DNA of 64,000 nt from Flavobacteriaceae bacterium CRH (GTDB lineage: Bacteria > Bacteroidota > Bacteroidia > Flavobacteriales > Flavobacteriaceae), in contig LMAJ01000005.1 of NCBI GenBank assembly GCA_001507425.1, positions 1-64,000 on the forward strand, given 5' to 3'. Shown one piece after another: positions 24,547-33,512 of this stretch. Every line of letters begins with the position of its first letter. Within the stretch, counting starts at the first letter, position 1. The notes beneath the pieces are model-generated. The model searched no databases. It saw nothing but the letters and a program-made list of their open reading frames with translations, and was not told where the DNA came from. Made by a program: the position numbers and the translations under genes.

Positions 24547-26418
24547 TTATCGTCCCATATAAATCAAAAGCACGGAAATATCACTTGGTGACACTCCGCT
24601 TATTCTTGAAGCCTGAGAAATTGTCACAGGACGAATCTTGCTCAATTTTTGTTTTGCTTCAATTGACATTGATTTGATTTTATTGTAATCAAAATTCTCG
24701 GGAATTTTCACTTCTTCTAAACGAGTTAGCTTATCAGCGTTATTTCTTTCCTTTTCGATATAACCAGAATATTTGACCTGAATTTCGGCTTGCTCCAAAA
24801 TTTCCTGATCAACATCATTCGATTCAATATACTCTTTTACTTTTTCAAATTTCATCATATCCTCCAAATCAATTTGCGGACGTGAAAAAACTTTAAACAT
24901 TTTATCACCTTGTGTAATTGGAGCTGTTTCTTTCGATTCTAAAATAGGATTTGTTTCTGCAACCGAAACACTTGTTTCTTTAAAGAACGCAACCATCTTT
25001 TCAGACTCATTCAATTTCTTTTCCATTCTGCGTAAACGCGTTTCAGAAGCCAAACCAATTTCGTGAGACATTGGGGTCAATCTAAAATCGGCGTTATCCT
25101 GACGAAGCAAAGTTCTATACTCTGCTCTTGATGTAAACATTCGATATGGTTCTTCCGTTCCTTTCGTAATTAAGTCGTCAATCAAAACTCCGATATACGC
25201 TTCGTCACGTTTTAAAATTAACGGCGCTTTTTCATGCACTTTTAAATGCGCATTAATCCCCGCCATCAAACCTTGCGAAGCTGCTTCTTCATATCCTGTC
25301 GTTCCATTAATTTGACCGGCAAAATATAAACCCTCAACTAACTTCGTTTCTAAAGTATGTTTCAATTGCGTTGGCGGAAAGTAATCATATTCGATTGCGT
25401 AACCCGGACGAAAGAATTTCACTTTCTCAAATCCTACAACAGAGCTCAAAGCTTTAAATTGAATATCTTCCGGAAGCGAAGTTGAAAATCCGTTTACATA
25501 AACCTCACAAGTATTCCAACCTTCAGGCTCTACAAATAATTGGTGACGTTCTTTATCTGCAAAACGATTTATCTTATCTTCTATCGAAGGACAATATCTT
25601 GGCCCAAGACTTTTTATTCTTCCGTTAAACATTGGGGAACGATCAAATCCTTCTCTCAAAATATCGTGAACATCCAATGACGTATATGTCATGTGACAAG
25701 ATCTTTGATGCGTTAGCGGAACGGTTAAATCCGAATAAGAAAACTTATCCGGTTTTGCATCTCCTTTTTCTTCGTTCATTTTAGAATAATCCAAAGAACG
25801 TCCATCAACTCGTGGCGGCGTTCCTGTTTTCATTCTTCCAGATTCAAAACCTGCAGCAACTAAATCTTCGGTGATTCCGGTTGCGGCACTTTCGCCTGCT
25901 CTACCTCCTCCGAATTGTTTTTCTCCGATATGAATCAAACCATTCAAAAAAGTTCCGTTTGTCAAGACAACAGATTTAGATCGAATCTCTACTCCTAACG
26001 AAGTTCTGATTCCTTTTATCTTTCCATTTTCGATAATCAAACCTTTTACCATCTCCTGGTAGAAATCCAAATTTGGAGTTCCCTCCAACATCATTCTCCA
26101 TTCTTCGGCAAAACGCATTCGATCACTTTGAACTCTTGGCGACCACATTGCAGGTCCTTTTGATTTGTTCAGCATCTTGAATTGAATTGCAGTTCGGTCA
26201 GAAACAATTCCTGAGTATCCACCAAGCGCATCAATCTCACGCACAATTTGTCCTTTTGCAATTCCTCCCATCGCTGGGTTGCAAGACATCTGGGCAATGT
26301 TCTGCAAACTCATTGTTACCAATAAAGTTTTCGATCCCAAATTTGCAGCCGCTGCTGCAGCTTCAGATCCGGCATGACCTGCACCAACTACAATAACATC
26401 GTATTCTTCTAAAAACAT
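24547..26418 (-). CDS. mnmG: tRNA uridine-5-carboxymethylaminomethyl modification enzyme MnmG (GidA)
   Basis: 623 residues, normal length. The N-terminal FAD-binding motif is G-A-G-H-A-G-S-E-A at 12-20, followed by the MnmG signature S-C-N-P-A-M-G-G-I-A-K-G-Q-I-V-R-E-I-D near 46-64. The mid-protein block C-P-S-I-E-D-K-I and the Q-I-N-G-T-T-G-Y-E-E-A-A-x-Q-G near 370-384 are intact. With MnmE it modifies U34 of several tRNAs in the cytoplasm. No mnmE is in the window. The gene is embedded in parS-like sites: four downstream and eight upstream. In many bacteria gidA lies near the replication origin. Confidence 0.96.
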   Translation of the reverse strand: MFLEEYDVIVVGAGHAGSEAAAAAANLGSKTLLVTMSLQNIAQMSCNPAMGGIAKGQIVREIDALGGYSGIVSDRTAIQFKMLNKSKGPAMWSPRVQSDRMRFAEEWRMMLEGTPNLDFYQEMVKGLIIENGKIKGIRTSLGVEIRSKSVVLTNGTFLNGLIHIGEKQFGGGRAGESAATGITEDLVAAGFESGRMKTGTPPRVDGRSLDYSKMNEEKGDAKPDKFSYSDLTVPLTHQRSCHMTYTSLDVHDILREGFDRSPMFNGRIKSLGPRYCPSIEDKINRFADKERHQLFVEPEGWNTCEVYVNGFSTSLPEDIQFKALSSVVGFEKVKFFRPGYAIEYDYFPPTQLKHTLETKLVEGLYFAGQINGTTGYEEAASQGLMAGINAHLKVHEKAPLILKRDEAYIGVLIDDLITKGTEEPYRMFTSRAEYRTLLRQDNADFRLTPMSHEIGLASETRLRRMEKKLNESEKMVAFFKETSVSVAETNPILESKETAPITQGDKMFKVFSRPQIDLEDMMKFEKVKEYIESNDVDQEILEQAEIQVKYSGYIEKERNNADKLTRLEEVKIPENFDYNKIKSMSIEAKQKLSKIRPVTISQASRISGVSPSDISVLLIYMGR

Positions 26419-26481
26419 TTTATTTTTTATTCTCTGGGAAACCGTTTAAGTCGGTTCTCAGAATTAACTTTATTTTCTTTT

Positions 26482-26497
26482 TGTTCCACGTGGAACG
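26482..26497. other. parS-like site 5
   Basis: tgttccacgtggaacg, core CACGTG at 26487-26492. Confidence 0.7.
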
Positions 26498-26556
26498 GTG
26501 TTTTTTGTTTCAGGTTTTTCTTTGTTTCAAGTTTCAGGTTTAAAGTTAGATCTAAA

Positions 26557-26572
26557 AGTTCCACGTGGAACA
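26557..26572. other. parS-like site 6
   Basis: agttccacgtggaaca, core at 26562-26567. The flanking taaaagttccacgtggaaca recurs at site 8. Confidence 0.7.
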
Positions 26573-26607
26573 CCTAATAATATCAACTTAAAAAATTAAA
26601 TACTTCT

Positions 26608-26623
26608 TGTTCCACGTGAAACA
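26608..26623. other. parS-like site 7, exact consensus
   Basis: tgttccacgtgaaaca matches TGTTNCACGTGAAACA at every position; core at 26613-26618. Confidence 0.8.
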
Positions 26624-26657
26624 TTATTAATAACAAATATCTCAAGTTAGATTTAAA

Positions 26658-26673
26658 AGTTCCACGTGGAACA
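26658..26673. other. parS-like site 8
   Basis: agttccacgtggaaca, core at 26663-26668; same flank as site 6. Confidence 0.7.
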
Positions 26674-26702
26674 CTTAAATTTAATTCAAAATAAAACAAA
26701 TA

Positions 26703-26718
26703 TGTTCCACGTGAACAT
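26703..26718. other. parS-like site 9, one-base shortened arm
   Basis: tgttccacgtgaacat: the right arm lacks one base relative to GTGNAACA. Core at 26708-26713. Probably weaker. Confidence 0.5.
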
Positions 26719-26751
26719 ATCATTTGTTTCAAGATTTAAAACTTAAAAAAA

Positions 26752-26767
26752 CGTTCCACGTGAAACG
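26752..26767. other. parS-like site 10
   Basis: cgttccacgtgaaacg, symmetric, outermost bases C/G in place of T/A; core at 26757-26762. Confidence 0.65.
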
Positions 26768-26797
26768 TATGCAAAATTAAAACCTAAAACTTATATA

Positions 26798-26813
26798 TGT
26801 TTCACGTGGAACA
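26798..26813. other. parS-like site 11
   Basis: tgtttcacgtggaaca, the reverse complement of an exact consensus site; core at 26803-26808. Confidence 0.8.
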
Positions 26814-26869
26814 TATAAGTTGTAATCTAAACTTAAAATCTGAAACAAAGAAAAACCTGAAACAAACCT

Positions 26870-27289
26870 TTACTGTTCCACGTGAAACATTGCAATTTTC
26901 TCGTCTTCTTTAGAACGCATTAATTCAGCGTCTGCTTCACTTTTATCTTTATATCCACAGTAATGTAATATACCGTGGGCAAGAACTCGTTTTAATTCTT
27001 CTTCAAAAGAAACATTAAAGTCGTTTGCATTGTCTTTTACTCTTTCAACAGAAACGAAAATATCTCCGTTCAATTCGTTTCCAACAGTATAATCAAAACT
27101 GATAATATCTGTTAATGTGTCGTGATTAAGATATTCTACATTTATCTTATGAAGATATTCATCATCACAAAATATATAATTTATCTCTCCTTCGTTTTTG
27201 TTTTCTGAAACGATTACAGCACTCAACCAATCAGAAAAGGCTTGTTCGTTGTCTAAAGTAAATTCCGTTTCGTAATTAAAGTCGATCAT
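26870..27289 (-). CDS. ybeY: Endoribonuclease YbeY (rRNA maturation)
   Basis: 139 residues. The YbeY metal site is A-H-G-I-L-H-Y-C-G-Y-K-D near 110-120; the classical third His is replaced, as in other Bacteroidota members where G-Y-K-D-K follows. D-I-I-S-F-D-Y near 62 and G-D-I-F-V-S near 75 are family motifs. It processes rRNA 3' ends and takes part in ribosome quality control. The ATG overlaps the stop of the DUF4175 gene by 4 nt (27286-27289), so the two are translationally coupled. The last six codons overlap an exact parS-like site. Confidence 0.9.
   Translation of the reverse strand: MIDFNYETEFTLDNEQAFSDWLSAVIVSENKNEGEINYIFCDDEYLHKINVEYLNHDTLTDIISFDYTVGNELNGDIFVSVERVKDNANDFNVSFEEELKRVLAHGILHYCGYKDKSEADAELMRSKEDEKIAMFHVEQ
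26874..26889. other. parS-like site 12, inside the ybeY coding end
   Basis: tgttccacgtgaaaca, exact consensus, core at 26879-26884. It encodes the F-H-V-E-Q C-terminus of YbeY on the minus strand; coding-end parS sites giving F-H-V-(E/K)-Q are also known in other bacteria. Confidence 0.8.
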
Positions 27290-30200
27290 TTTGTATTAAA
27301 ATATTCTTGAACCTTTTGATTAAAATTCGAGCGCAAAGGTAGTGATTGTCTATTTAAAATCTCCACACTGTTTAAATATTCCAATAACGAGCTTGGTAGA
27401 GCATTCGTGCGATTGGTAAATTCAGCCTTATTTGTTTCAGATTCTCGCTTCGTATCCTGACCTTGTTGTTGAACTGCATTGTTCAATTTTAATAATTCTT
27501 GCTGAATATTTAGTATACGTTGCAGGTTCTCATTCTTGAATCCTTTATTTAAAAGTTGCTTTTCTGATTGTTTCATTTGTTCTAAAACAGATCTTCCTTG
27601 CGCATCCAATCCTTTTTTAGCTAACTCTTTTTGCAATGCTTCTCGAAGTTTTACTTGCTCTTTATAAATCTCCATTATCTTTTCAGCATCTCCTTCTCCA
27701 TCATTCCCGTCTTTTCCATCATTTCCTTTTTCACCAGACTGACCTCCTTTTCCATCTTTACCCTGACCACTTTTACCCTGACCTTGTCCTTCTTTTCCTT
27801 GACCTTGTTTCCCCTGTCCTTCTTTTCCATCTTTACCTTCACCGCTTTTACCACTTTGACCTTGACCCGGTTTATCTCCTTCTTTCATTCCCTCTTTAAT
27901 TTTCTCTCCTAAACCTTTTTGCTTTTGAATAATATCCGGCAATTGCATTCCTTGTCCGTCTCCAGGTTTTGGTTTTCCTTGTCCCGGTTTCGATATCGAC
28001 ATCTGCATGTTGTTTAATAAATCACTTAAAAAATCGGCTAACTTATTTGCAGATGAAGTCGCATATTGCTGATGCGACACTCCTTTTGGAACCTGAACAT
28101 CGGTCAACGTTTCAATCGCTTTGTCTATATTATATTGTACGTTTCCAATTTCCTTGGTTACGTCTTCAGCTACTTTTGGATTACGTAATGACAATGCAAA
28201 CAAACTATCATCAACATGTTTGAACTGTTGTTTTAAATTCTGCTGGATTTTAATGTTCTTTGTATAAGCAGAAGAACCCAGTTTCATAGATTTAAATTGT
28301 TTCATCACATCTTCCTGAGATAATGAATATGCCAAAAGGTTATCCAGAATTTGACGCAACATGGCAACGTCTTCTTCAAGTTGTTCCTGATCGCCGCCTT
28401 CCATACTCGACTGCACTTGCTGCGCCATGCTTTTCATTTTCTTGGCAGCACTTTTTTGTTTTGGCTTAGCCGAAGATGTATTCTTTTTACTTAATTCTTC
28501 AGAAGCTTTTTTTAAATCTTCATCTAAATCTTTTTCTTTTGAAGCATCAGATGGAATATCTAAAGGAGATTTTAATGTTTTATTTTCTTCTTTCAGGTCT
28601 TTTAAATCTTCCTGAATCTTGTCAAACGACTTATTGATATCGTCTTGTTTTTCTTTTGTGTTTTCTTTTTCTTTATTCGAAAGCTGTTCTTGTAGTTCTG
28701 AAAGTTTGTTTAATTTTTCTCCAACCTGCTCTGCTTTCTTCTCTACATAAAAACGTTTGGTTAGTTCAACCAATTGTTCCAGATTACGAGATTGGTTTTT
28801 ACTGATTTGTTTGAACTTTTCCATCTTATCGAACAACTCTTCACTTTGTAATTTATCGTTTAAGTTTTTCAATTCATCCATTAACTTCTGATTCTTTTCC
28901 AAATCTTTCTCGGCGTTATCCAATCTTTTCTGCAAATCATCAGCCGTTTTATCTTTCTTCTCCGATTTGAATTTATCCAAATTCTTATTCATTTTCTCAG
29001 CAAATTGCTTCATCAATTCGTCTTGTTGTTTCTGACGTTTGATAAAATCATTGATCTTTTGCTGATCTTTAAACTCTAAATTCTCTTTTTCTTTTCCTGT
29101 GTTTTTAATCTTATCCATTTCAGATAATTGCTTTTCCTGATTCTTCAGAGATTTAGACAGACTATTTATATTCTGATTTTGTTGTTGCAATTCTAAATCA
29201 TGAACTTCATCTGTGGTCGAAACTCTGTCTGAAAAAACAGAAGACTTTGTACTCTTAAAACCATGAGGTGCGTCGTTATCAAAAACCTCAAAATAGTATT
29301 CATAAGAAACTCCTTCTTCAACTGGTAAATTACTTGGGAACGAAAAAACGAACTGATCGAATACGGCTTGCTTTACAGGAATGGTTCCACGCTTTGCAGT
29401 ATTTGGTTTGTTTCTTTCATAGAATACAACTTGCAATTTTGACAAACCATAGTCATCTCCTAATCTTCCGAGAACATAATTTTTATCTAACTTCAGGCTA
29501 TCTGGTGCAGGCGAAACTGTGATTGTTGGATGTTGATCTTTGATAACAGATAGCTGATAATCTAATTTTTCATAGTTTTTAACCTTATTATTAGAAGTAA
29601 GAATTTGATATTCTGTATTTTGACTGATATTTTTAGCCAATTTAAACTCGTTTTCGGCTTTATTAAACTTTAAAGTTGCGTTTTCATCTTTCCAAACAAT
29701 CTCATGAGTCGATTGTGTATTCATTTTCCAGGTCACTAAAGTTCCTTCCGGCACGATTGCATTTCCTGTTCCCTGAATGGTTTCTGATTTCTTTTTCAGA
29801 TATGATGGAAAATTTAATACCATTTCGAAGTTGGCAATTGATGGAACCGTGATTACTTTCAATTCATATTCTTCTGATGAAACTGAATTTCCTTCAAAAG
29901 AAAATGAAACATTATCTACTGGTTTTTCAATCTTGAATTCAAACTTTCCCGGTTGAGAAGATTCCATAAAATAACTTTCATTACCAATATGAATCATTAC
30001 ATTTTCCGGAACTACGTTTCCAATAGATTCCATTTTTATAACGAAATCTTTGTTTTGTTCTGTTTGCAAATTCTCATTTAAAACAACAAATTTGAAAGGA
30101 GCCGGAGGTAAAAATGTAGCATTAAAATGCACTACTCTATTTAAACTTTGAGAAATGATATTGCTGTTTCCTGAAATATAAAACACGGCAAAAAGCAAAA

Positions 30201-30714
30201 TTGGAATTAAAGCCAATGGTAAATACTTTTTGTTTGAATTAAAATTAATAGCATTACCAAATGGAATTGGCTGCAAAGAATTTGCTTTTTGTTCTATTGA
30301 TGCCAGCATCAACTCTGAACTTTCTGCTGAATTCTCAGAAGCCGAAAGCTGTAAAAAGTTCGTTAGTTTATCACTTACTTCTGTAAAATGATTTCCGATA
30401 ATGGCAGAAGCCTGATTATAATCGATTCCTTTTTGAAGTTTGAACAACTTAAAAATCGGGAACAATATAAATCGAAACAAAAGAAAAACTTCTACTCCTA
30501 TAAATATCCAAAATAAAAGGGTTCTTCCTAATGGTTTTAACCAAAGGAAATACTCAATAAAAAGCGTGAATAAAAAATAAATTAATCCAAAACCGATAAA
30601 AAGAAGTATTCCTTTTATCAATTCATTCGTGTAATATTTTTTAATAAAAGCCTCTAACTTTTGATATATGGCAGATGTTGTTTTCAATTTGAATCTGTTT
30701 TGATTATAACCCAT
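27286..30714 (-). CDS. Giant DUF4175-family membrane protein with glycine-rich linker
   Basis: 1142 residues. Three transmembrane helices near 33-55, 62-85 and 165-183 mark the N-terminal membrane part; a large periplasmic region with Ig-like strands follows (about 200-500). Residues 525-760 form a long Lys/Glu/Gln coiled coil. Residues about 905-1010 are a low-complexity G-x-G/K-x-G-Q/D run (collagen-like composition). A helical tail has L-x-K-E-L-A-K-K-G-L-D-A-Q-G-R-S near 1040. This architecture fits the DUF4175 family conserved in Bacteroidota, of unknown role, often beside ybeY as here. A mechanical or scaffold function in the cell envelope is inference. Confidence 0.8.
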   Translation of the reverse strand: MGYNQNRFKLKTTSAIYQKLEAFIKKYYTNELIKGILLFIGFGLIYFLFTLFIEYFLWLKPLGRTLLFWIFIGVEVFLLFRFILFPIFKLFKLQKGIDYNQASAIIGNHFTEVSDKLTNFLQLSASENSAESSELMLASIEQKANSLQPIPFGNAINFNSNKKYLPLALIPILLFAVFYISGNSNIISQSLNRVVHFNATFLPPAPFKFVVLNENLQTEQNKDFVIKMESIGNVVPENVMIHIGNESYFMESSQPGKFEFKIEKPVDNVSFSFEGNSVSSEEYELKVITVPSIANFEMVLNFPSYLKKKSETIQGTGNAIVPEGTLVTWKMNTQSTHEIVWKDENATLKFNKAENEFKLAKNISQNTEYQILTSNNKVKNYEKLDYQLSVIKDQHPTITVSPAPDSLKLDKNYVLGRLGDDYGLSKLQVVFYERNKPNTAKRGTIPVKQAVFDQFVFSFPSNLPVEEGVSYEYYFEVFDNDAPHGFKSTKSSVFSDRVSTTDEVHDLELQQQNQNINSLSKSLKNQEKQLSEMDKIKNTGKEKENLEFKDQQKINDFIKRQKQQDELMKQFAEKMNKNLDKFKSEKKDKTADDLQKRLDNAEKDLEKNQKLMDELKNLNDKLQSEELFDKMEKFKQISKNQSRNLEQLVELTKRFYVEKKAEQVGEKLNKLSELQEQLSNKEKENTKEKQDDINKSFDKIQEDLKDLKEENKTLKSPLDIPSDASKEKDLDEDLKKASEELSKKNTSSAKPKQKSAAKKMKSMAQQVQSSMEGGDQEQLEEDVAMLRQILDNLLAYSLSQEDVMKQFKSMKLGSSAYTKNIKIQQNLKQQFKHVDDSLFALSLRNPKVAEDVTKEIGNVQYNIDKAIETLTDVQVPKGVSHQQYATSSANKLADFLSDLLNNMQMSISKPGQGKPKPGDGQGMQLPDIIQKQKGLGEKIKEGMKEGDKPGQGQSGKSGEGKDGKEGQGKQGQGKEGQGQGKSGQGKDGKGGQSGEKGNDGKDGNDGEGDAEKIMEIYKEQVKLREALQKELAKKGLDAQGRSVLEQMKQSEKQLLNKGFKNENLQRILNIQQELLKLNNAVQQQGQDTKRESETNKAEFTNRTNALPSSLLEYLNSVEILNRQSLPLRSNFNQKVQEYFNTK

Positions 30715-30730
30715 AAAAGTAGTAATTATT

Positions 30731-30819
30731 GAGACTCAAATTCCAAAAAAAATAAAATCCAAATTCCAAGCTAAACTTCAGATTGGAATTTAGAATTTTA
30801 AAAAATTGGAATTTATCTA
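30731..30819. repeat. AAATTCCAA/TTGGAATTT inverted repeat family
   Basis: caaattccaa appears twice (near 30736 and 30760) and the reverse word ttggaattt twice (near 30783 and 30806), so the spacer can fold back on itself. Similar aaattccaaa words occur at 50263-50280. It lies between the divergent DUF4175 and gltX genes. Confidence 0.5.
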
Positions 30820-30825
30820 AAGTTG

Positions 30826-30833
30826 TATCTTTG
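30826..30833 (+). promoter_or_regulatory. gltX -7 box
   Basis: TATCTTTG, a perfect Bacteroidota -7 element, 17 nt before the ATG at 30851. The -33 element is not a clean TTTG. Confidence 0.55.
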
Positions 30834-30850
30834 CATCAAAATTTAAACAA

Positions 30851-32356
30851 ATGTCAAAGCAAGTTCGCGTGCGTTTTGCACCAAGTCCGACTGGACCATT
30901 ACATATTGGCGGAGTTCGTACTGCCCTATTTAATTATTTATTTGCCAAAAAAAACAATGGTATTTTTTATCTAAGAATTGAAGACACAGATCAGACTCGT
31001 TTTGTTGCTGGTGCCGAAGCTTATATTATGGAAGCATTAGAATGGTTAGGAATTGCTCCCGAAGAAACCGTTGGTAAAAACGAAAAATTTGGTCCGTACA
31101 GACAAAGTGATCGCAAAGATTTATACCAAACTTATGCTGATCAATTGATCAATTCTGGTTGGGCGTATTATGCTTTTGATACTCCGGAAACTCTTGATGC
31201 TTTGAGAAAAGAACAAGAAGCCGAAGGAAAAACGTTTATTTACAATCATACTATCCGTGAAAAATTAGATACATCTCTTGTAATTTCTGCTGAAGAAGTT
31301 GCTAAAAGAATTGCAAATGGAGAACATTATGTAATTCGTTTTAAAACTCCGGTTGATGAAACTTTACACCTTAAAGATATTATTCGTGGTGATGTAAAAT
31401 TTGAAACGAGTTTACTTGATGATAAAGTTTTATTTAAAAGTGACGGAATGCCAACGTATCACTTAGCTAATATTGTTGATGATCATTTGATGGAAACTTC
31501 ACACGTAATTCGTGGTGAAGAATGGTTGCCATCGATGCCGCTTCACGTTTTATTATACAGAGCTTTTGGTTGGGATGCTCCGGAATTTGCACATTTACCT
31601 TTGATTTTAAAACCTGTTGGAAACGGAAAATTATCTAAAAGAGATGGTGATAAATTAGGATTTCCTGTTTTTCCTTTAGAATGGAAAACGGAAGATGGCA
31701 TTTCATCCGGTTACAGAGAGAAAGGATTTTTCCCTGAAGCAGTTGTAAACTTTCTTGCTTTGTTAGGTTGGAATGACGGAACTGATAAAGAATTATTTTC
31801 ATTAGAAGAATTGGTAGAATCTTTTGACTTAAACAGAGTACATAAATCTGGTGCTAAATTTGATCCGGAGAAAAACAAATGGTTTAATCACCAATATTTA
31901 ATCAAACAAAATGATGCTGATTTAGCGAAAGACTTCACTCCTATTTTGATAGAAAAAGGTGTTGATATTTCTAAATTTGATGTTACAAGAATCGTTTCTT
32001 TGATTAAAGAAAGAGCTCATTTCGTTTCTGAATTTTGGGATTTAACTGATTTCTTTTTCCAGGCTCCAACATCTTATGATGAAAAAGCAAGTAAAAACTG
32101 GAAGGAAGAAACACCGGCTTTGATACAGGAATTGATTTCGACTCTTGAATATATTGATGGTTTTGATTCAGCAAATATTGAAGCGATCGTAAAAGACTGG
32201 TTAACTAAAAATGAAATTGGAATGGGTAAAGTGATGCAGCCTTTCCGTTTGAGTTTGGTAGGAGCTCTTAAAGGCCCTCACCTATTTGACATTGTTGAAA
32301 TCATTGGAAAAGAAGAAACTATTTCGAGAATTCAGAAAGCGATTGCTACTTTATAA
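30851..32356 (+). CDS. gltX: Glutamyl-tRNA synthetase
   Basis: A 501-residue class I synthetase charging tRNA-Glu. HIGH-type motif P-L-H-I-G-G at about 16-21, right after R-F-A-P-S-P-T-G; the KMSKS-type loop is G-K-L-S-K-R-D-G near 258. R-I-E-D-T-D-Q-T-R is present near 40. The C-terminal helical domain is about 340-500. The start is fixed by the -7 box 17 nt upstream, and an intrinsic terminator follows. Normal length and intact. Confidence 0.95.
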   Translation: MSKQVRVRFAPSPTGPLHIGGVRTALFNYLFAKKNNGIFYLRIEDTDQTRFVAGAEAYIMEALEWLGIAPEETVGKNEKFGPYRQSDRKDLYQTYADQLINSGWAYYAFDTPETLDALRKEQEAEGKTFIYNHTIREKLDTSLVISAEEVAKRIANGEHYVIRFKTPVDETLHLKDIIRGDVKFETSLLDDKVLFKSDGMPTYHLANIVDDHLMETSHVIRGEEWLPSMPLHVLLYRAFGWDAPEFAHLPLILKPVGNGKLSKRDGDKLGFPVFPLEWKTEDGISSGYREKGFFPEAVVNFLALLGWNDGTDKELFSLEELVESFDLNRVHKSGAKFDPEKNKWFNHQYLIKQNDADLAKDFTPILIEKGVDISKFDVTRIVSLIKERAHFVSEFWDLTDFFFQAPTSYDEKASKNWKEETPALIQELISTLEYIDGFDSANIEAIVKDWLTKNEIGMGKVMQPFRLSLVGALKGPHLFDIVEIIGKEETISRIQKAIATL

Positions 32357-32377
32357 AGAATTACAACTAAAAACAAT

Positions 32378-32417
32378 AAACGCTAAGATCATTTTAATAA
32401 TGTGCTTAGCGTTTTTT
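32378..32417 (+). terminator. gltX terminator
   Basis: aaacgctaagatcatt/aatgtgcttagcgttt stem followed by Ts. Confidence 0.9.
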
Positions 32418-32488
32418 TATGTTTAAAAAATTGAAATTAGCAGAATATTCGTAATTTACCGGATCATAAAATCTAAATCAATATCATC

Positions 32489-33475
32489 ATGGGTACAGCA
32501 TTTATTATCTTTCTGGTCTTCGCTTTCTTTATTTTAATGTCTTCATTTTTTACAGTAAAACAACAATCATCTGTAGTAATCGAAAGATTTGGGAAATTTC
32601 ACAGCGTAAGAAATTCAGGATTACAATTAAAAATTCCAATTGTTGACAGAGTTGCCGGACGTGTAAATCTAAAAATTCAACAGTTAGATGTTATCATCGA
32701 AACGAAAACGAAAGACAACGTTTTTATCAAAATGAAAGTTTCGGTTCAGTTTAAAGTTATTCAGGAAAAAGTATACGATGCTTTTTATAAACTGGAATAT
32801 CCACACGATCAGATTACGGCTTATGTTTTTGATGTCGTTCGTGCCGAAGTACCTAAACTAAAATTAGACGACGTTTTTGAAAGAAAAGATGATATCGCAA
32901 TTGCAGTAAAAAGAGAATTGAATGAAGCCATGACTACTTATGGTTATGATATTATCAATACTTTGGTAACAGATATTGATCCGGATATTCAGGTAAAAAA
33001 TGCCATGAACAGAATCAACGCTGCCGACAGAGAAAAAACAGCTGCAGAATTTGAAGCTGAAAGTTCAAGAATTAGAATCGTTGCAAAAGCAAAAGCTGAG
33101 GCAGAAAGTAAACGTCTGCAAGGTCAAGGTATTGCAGATCAACGTCGTGAAATTGCACGAGGCTTGGTAGAAAGTGTTGAAGTTTTAAACAGTGTTGGTA
33201 TAAATTCTCAGGAAGCTTCTGCTTTAATTGTTGTAACGCAACATTACGATACATTACAGGCAATTGGAGCTGATGCAAATTCTAATTTAATCTTGTTACC
33301 GAACTCTCCACAAGCCGGAAGTGATATGTTGAATAATATGGTTGCATCATTTTCAGCCTCAAACCAAGTTGGTGAAATGATGAAGAAAAACAATAAAAAA
33401 ATCGAAAAACCTAAAAAGATAGAACCACTTCAATCTGGTTATGAAGATGATATTCAAACGGAACAACCACAATAA
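32489..33475 (+). CDS. SPFH/stomatin-like membrane protein
   Basis: 328 residues. One N-terminal transmembrane helix (about 3-22) is followed by an SPFH/band-7 domain: V-I-E-R-F-G-K-F near 32, G-L-Q-L-K-I-P-I near 45, and V-K-V-S-V-Q-F-K-type strands to about 180. Next comes a coiled coil rich in A-E/A-K (R-I-V-A-K-A-K-A-E-A-E-S). The C-terminal 40 residues are Lys/Glu-rich and disordered. SPFH proteins oligomerise in the membrane and organise lipid or protease complexes. No NfeD partner is adjacent. Confidence 0.82.
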   Translation: MGTAFIIFLVFAFFILMSSFFTVKQQSSVVIERFGKFHSVRNSGLQLKIPIVDRVAGRVNLKIQQLDVIIETKTKDNVFIKMKVSVQFKVIQEKVYDAFYKLEYPHDQITAYVFDVVRAEVPKLKLDDVFERKDDIAIAVKRELNEAMTTYGYDIINTLVTDIDPDIQVKNAMNRINAADREKTAAEFEAESSRIRIVAKAKAEAESKRLQGQGIADQRREIARGLVESVEVLNSVGINSQEASALIVVTQHYDTLQAIGADANSNLILLPNSPQAGSDMLNNMVASFSASNQVGEMMKKNNKKIEKPKKIEPLQSGYEDDIQTEQPQ

Positions 33476-33485
33476 TTATAAAAAG

Positions 33486-33512
33486 AAAAGAGGCTTAATT
33501 GCCTCTTTTTTT
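33486..33512. terminator. Bidirectional terminator
   Basis: aaaagaggc/gcctctttttt hairpin between the SPFH gene and the convergent DUF6327 gene; it overlaps the latter's stop codon. Confidence 0.85.

Larger units (their letters stand above)
26419..26869. other. Intergenic region with a dense parS-like array
   Basis: 451 bp between mnmG and ybeY. It carries seven 16-bp parS-like sites, with an eighth just inside ybeY, spaced about 45-76 bp. The filler includes short repeated phrases such as gtttcaggttt and aagttaga. No gene fits here. Confidence 0.7.

Noticed and set aside
27631..29522. Plus-strand frames inside the DUF4175 gene
   Set aside because: Antisense to a Lys/Glu/Gln/Gly-rich coding region, which gives Phe/Leu/Ser-rich shadows. 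No independent start signal.
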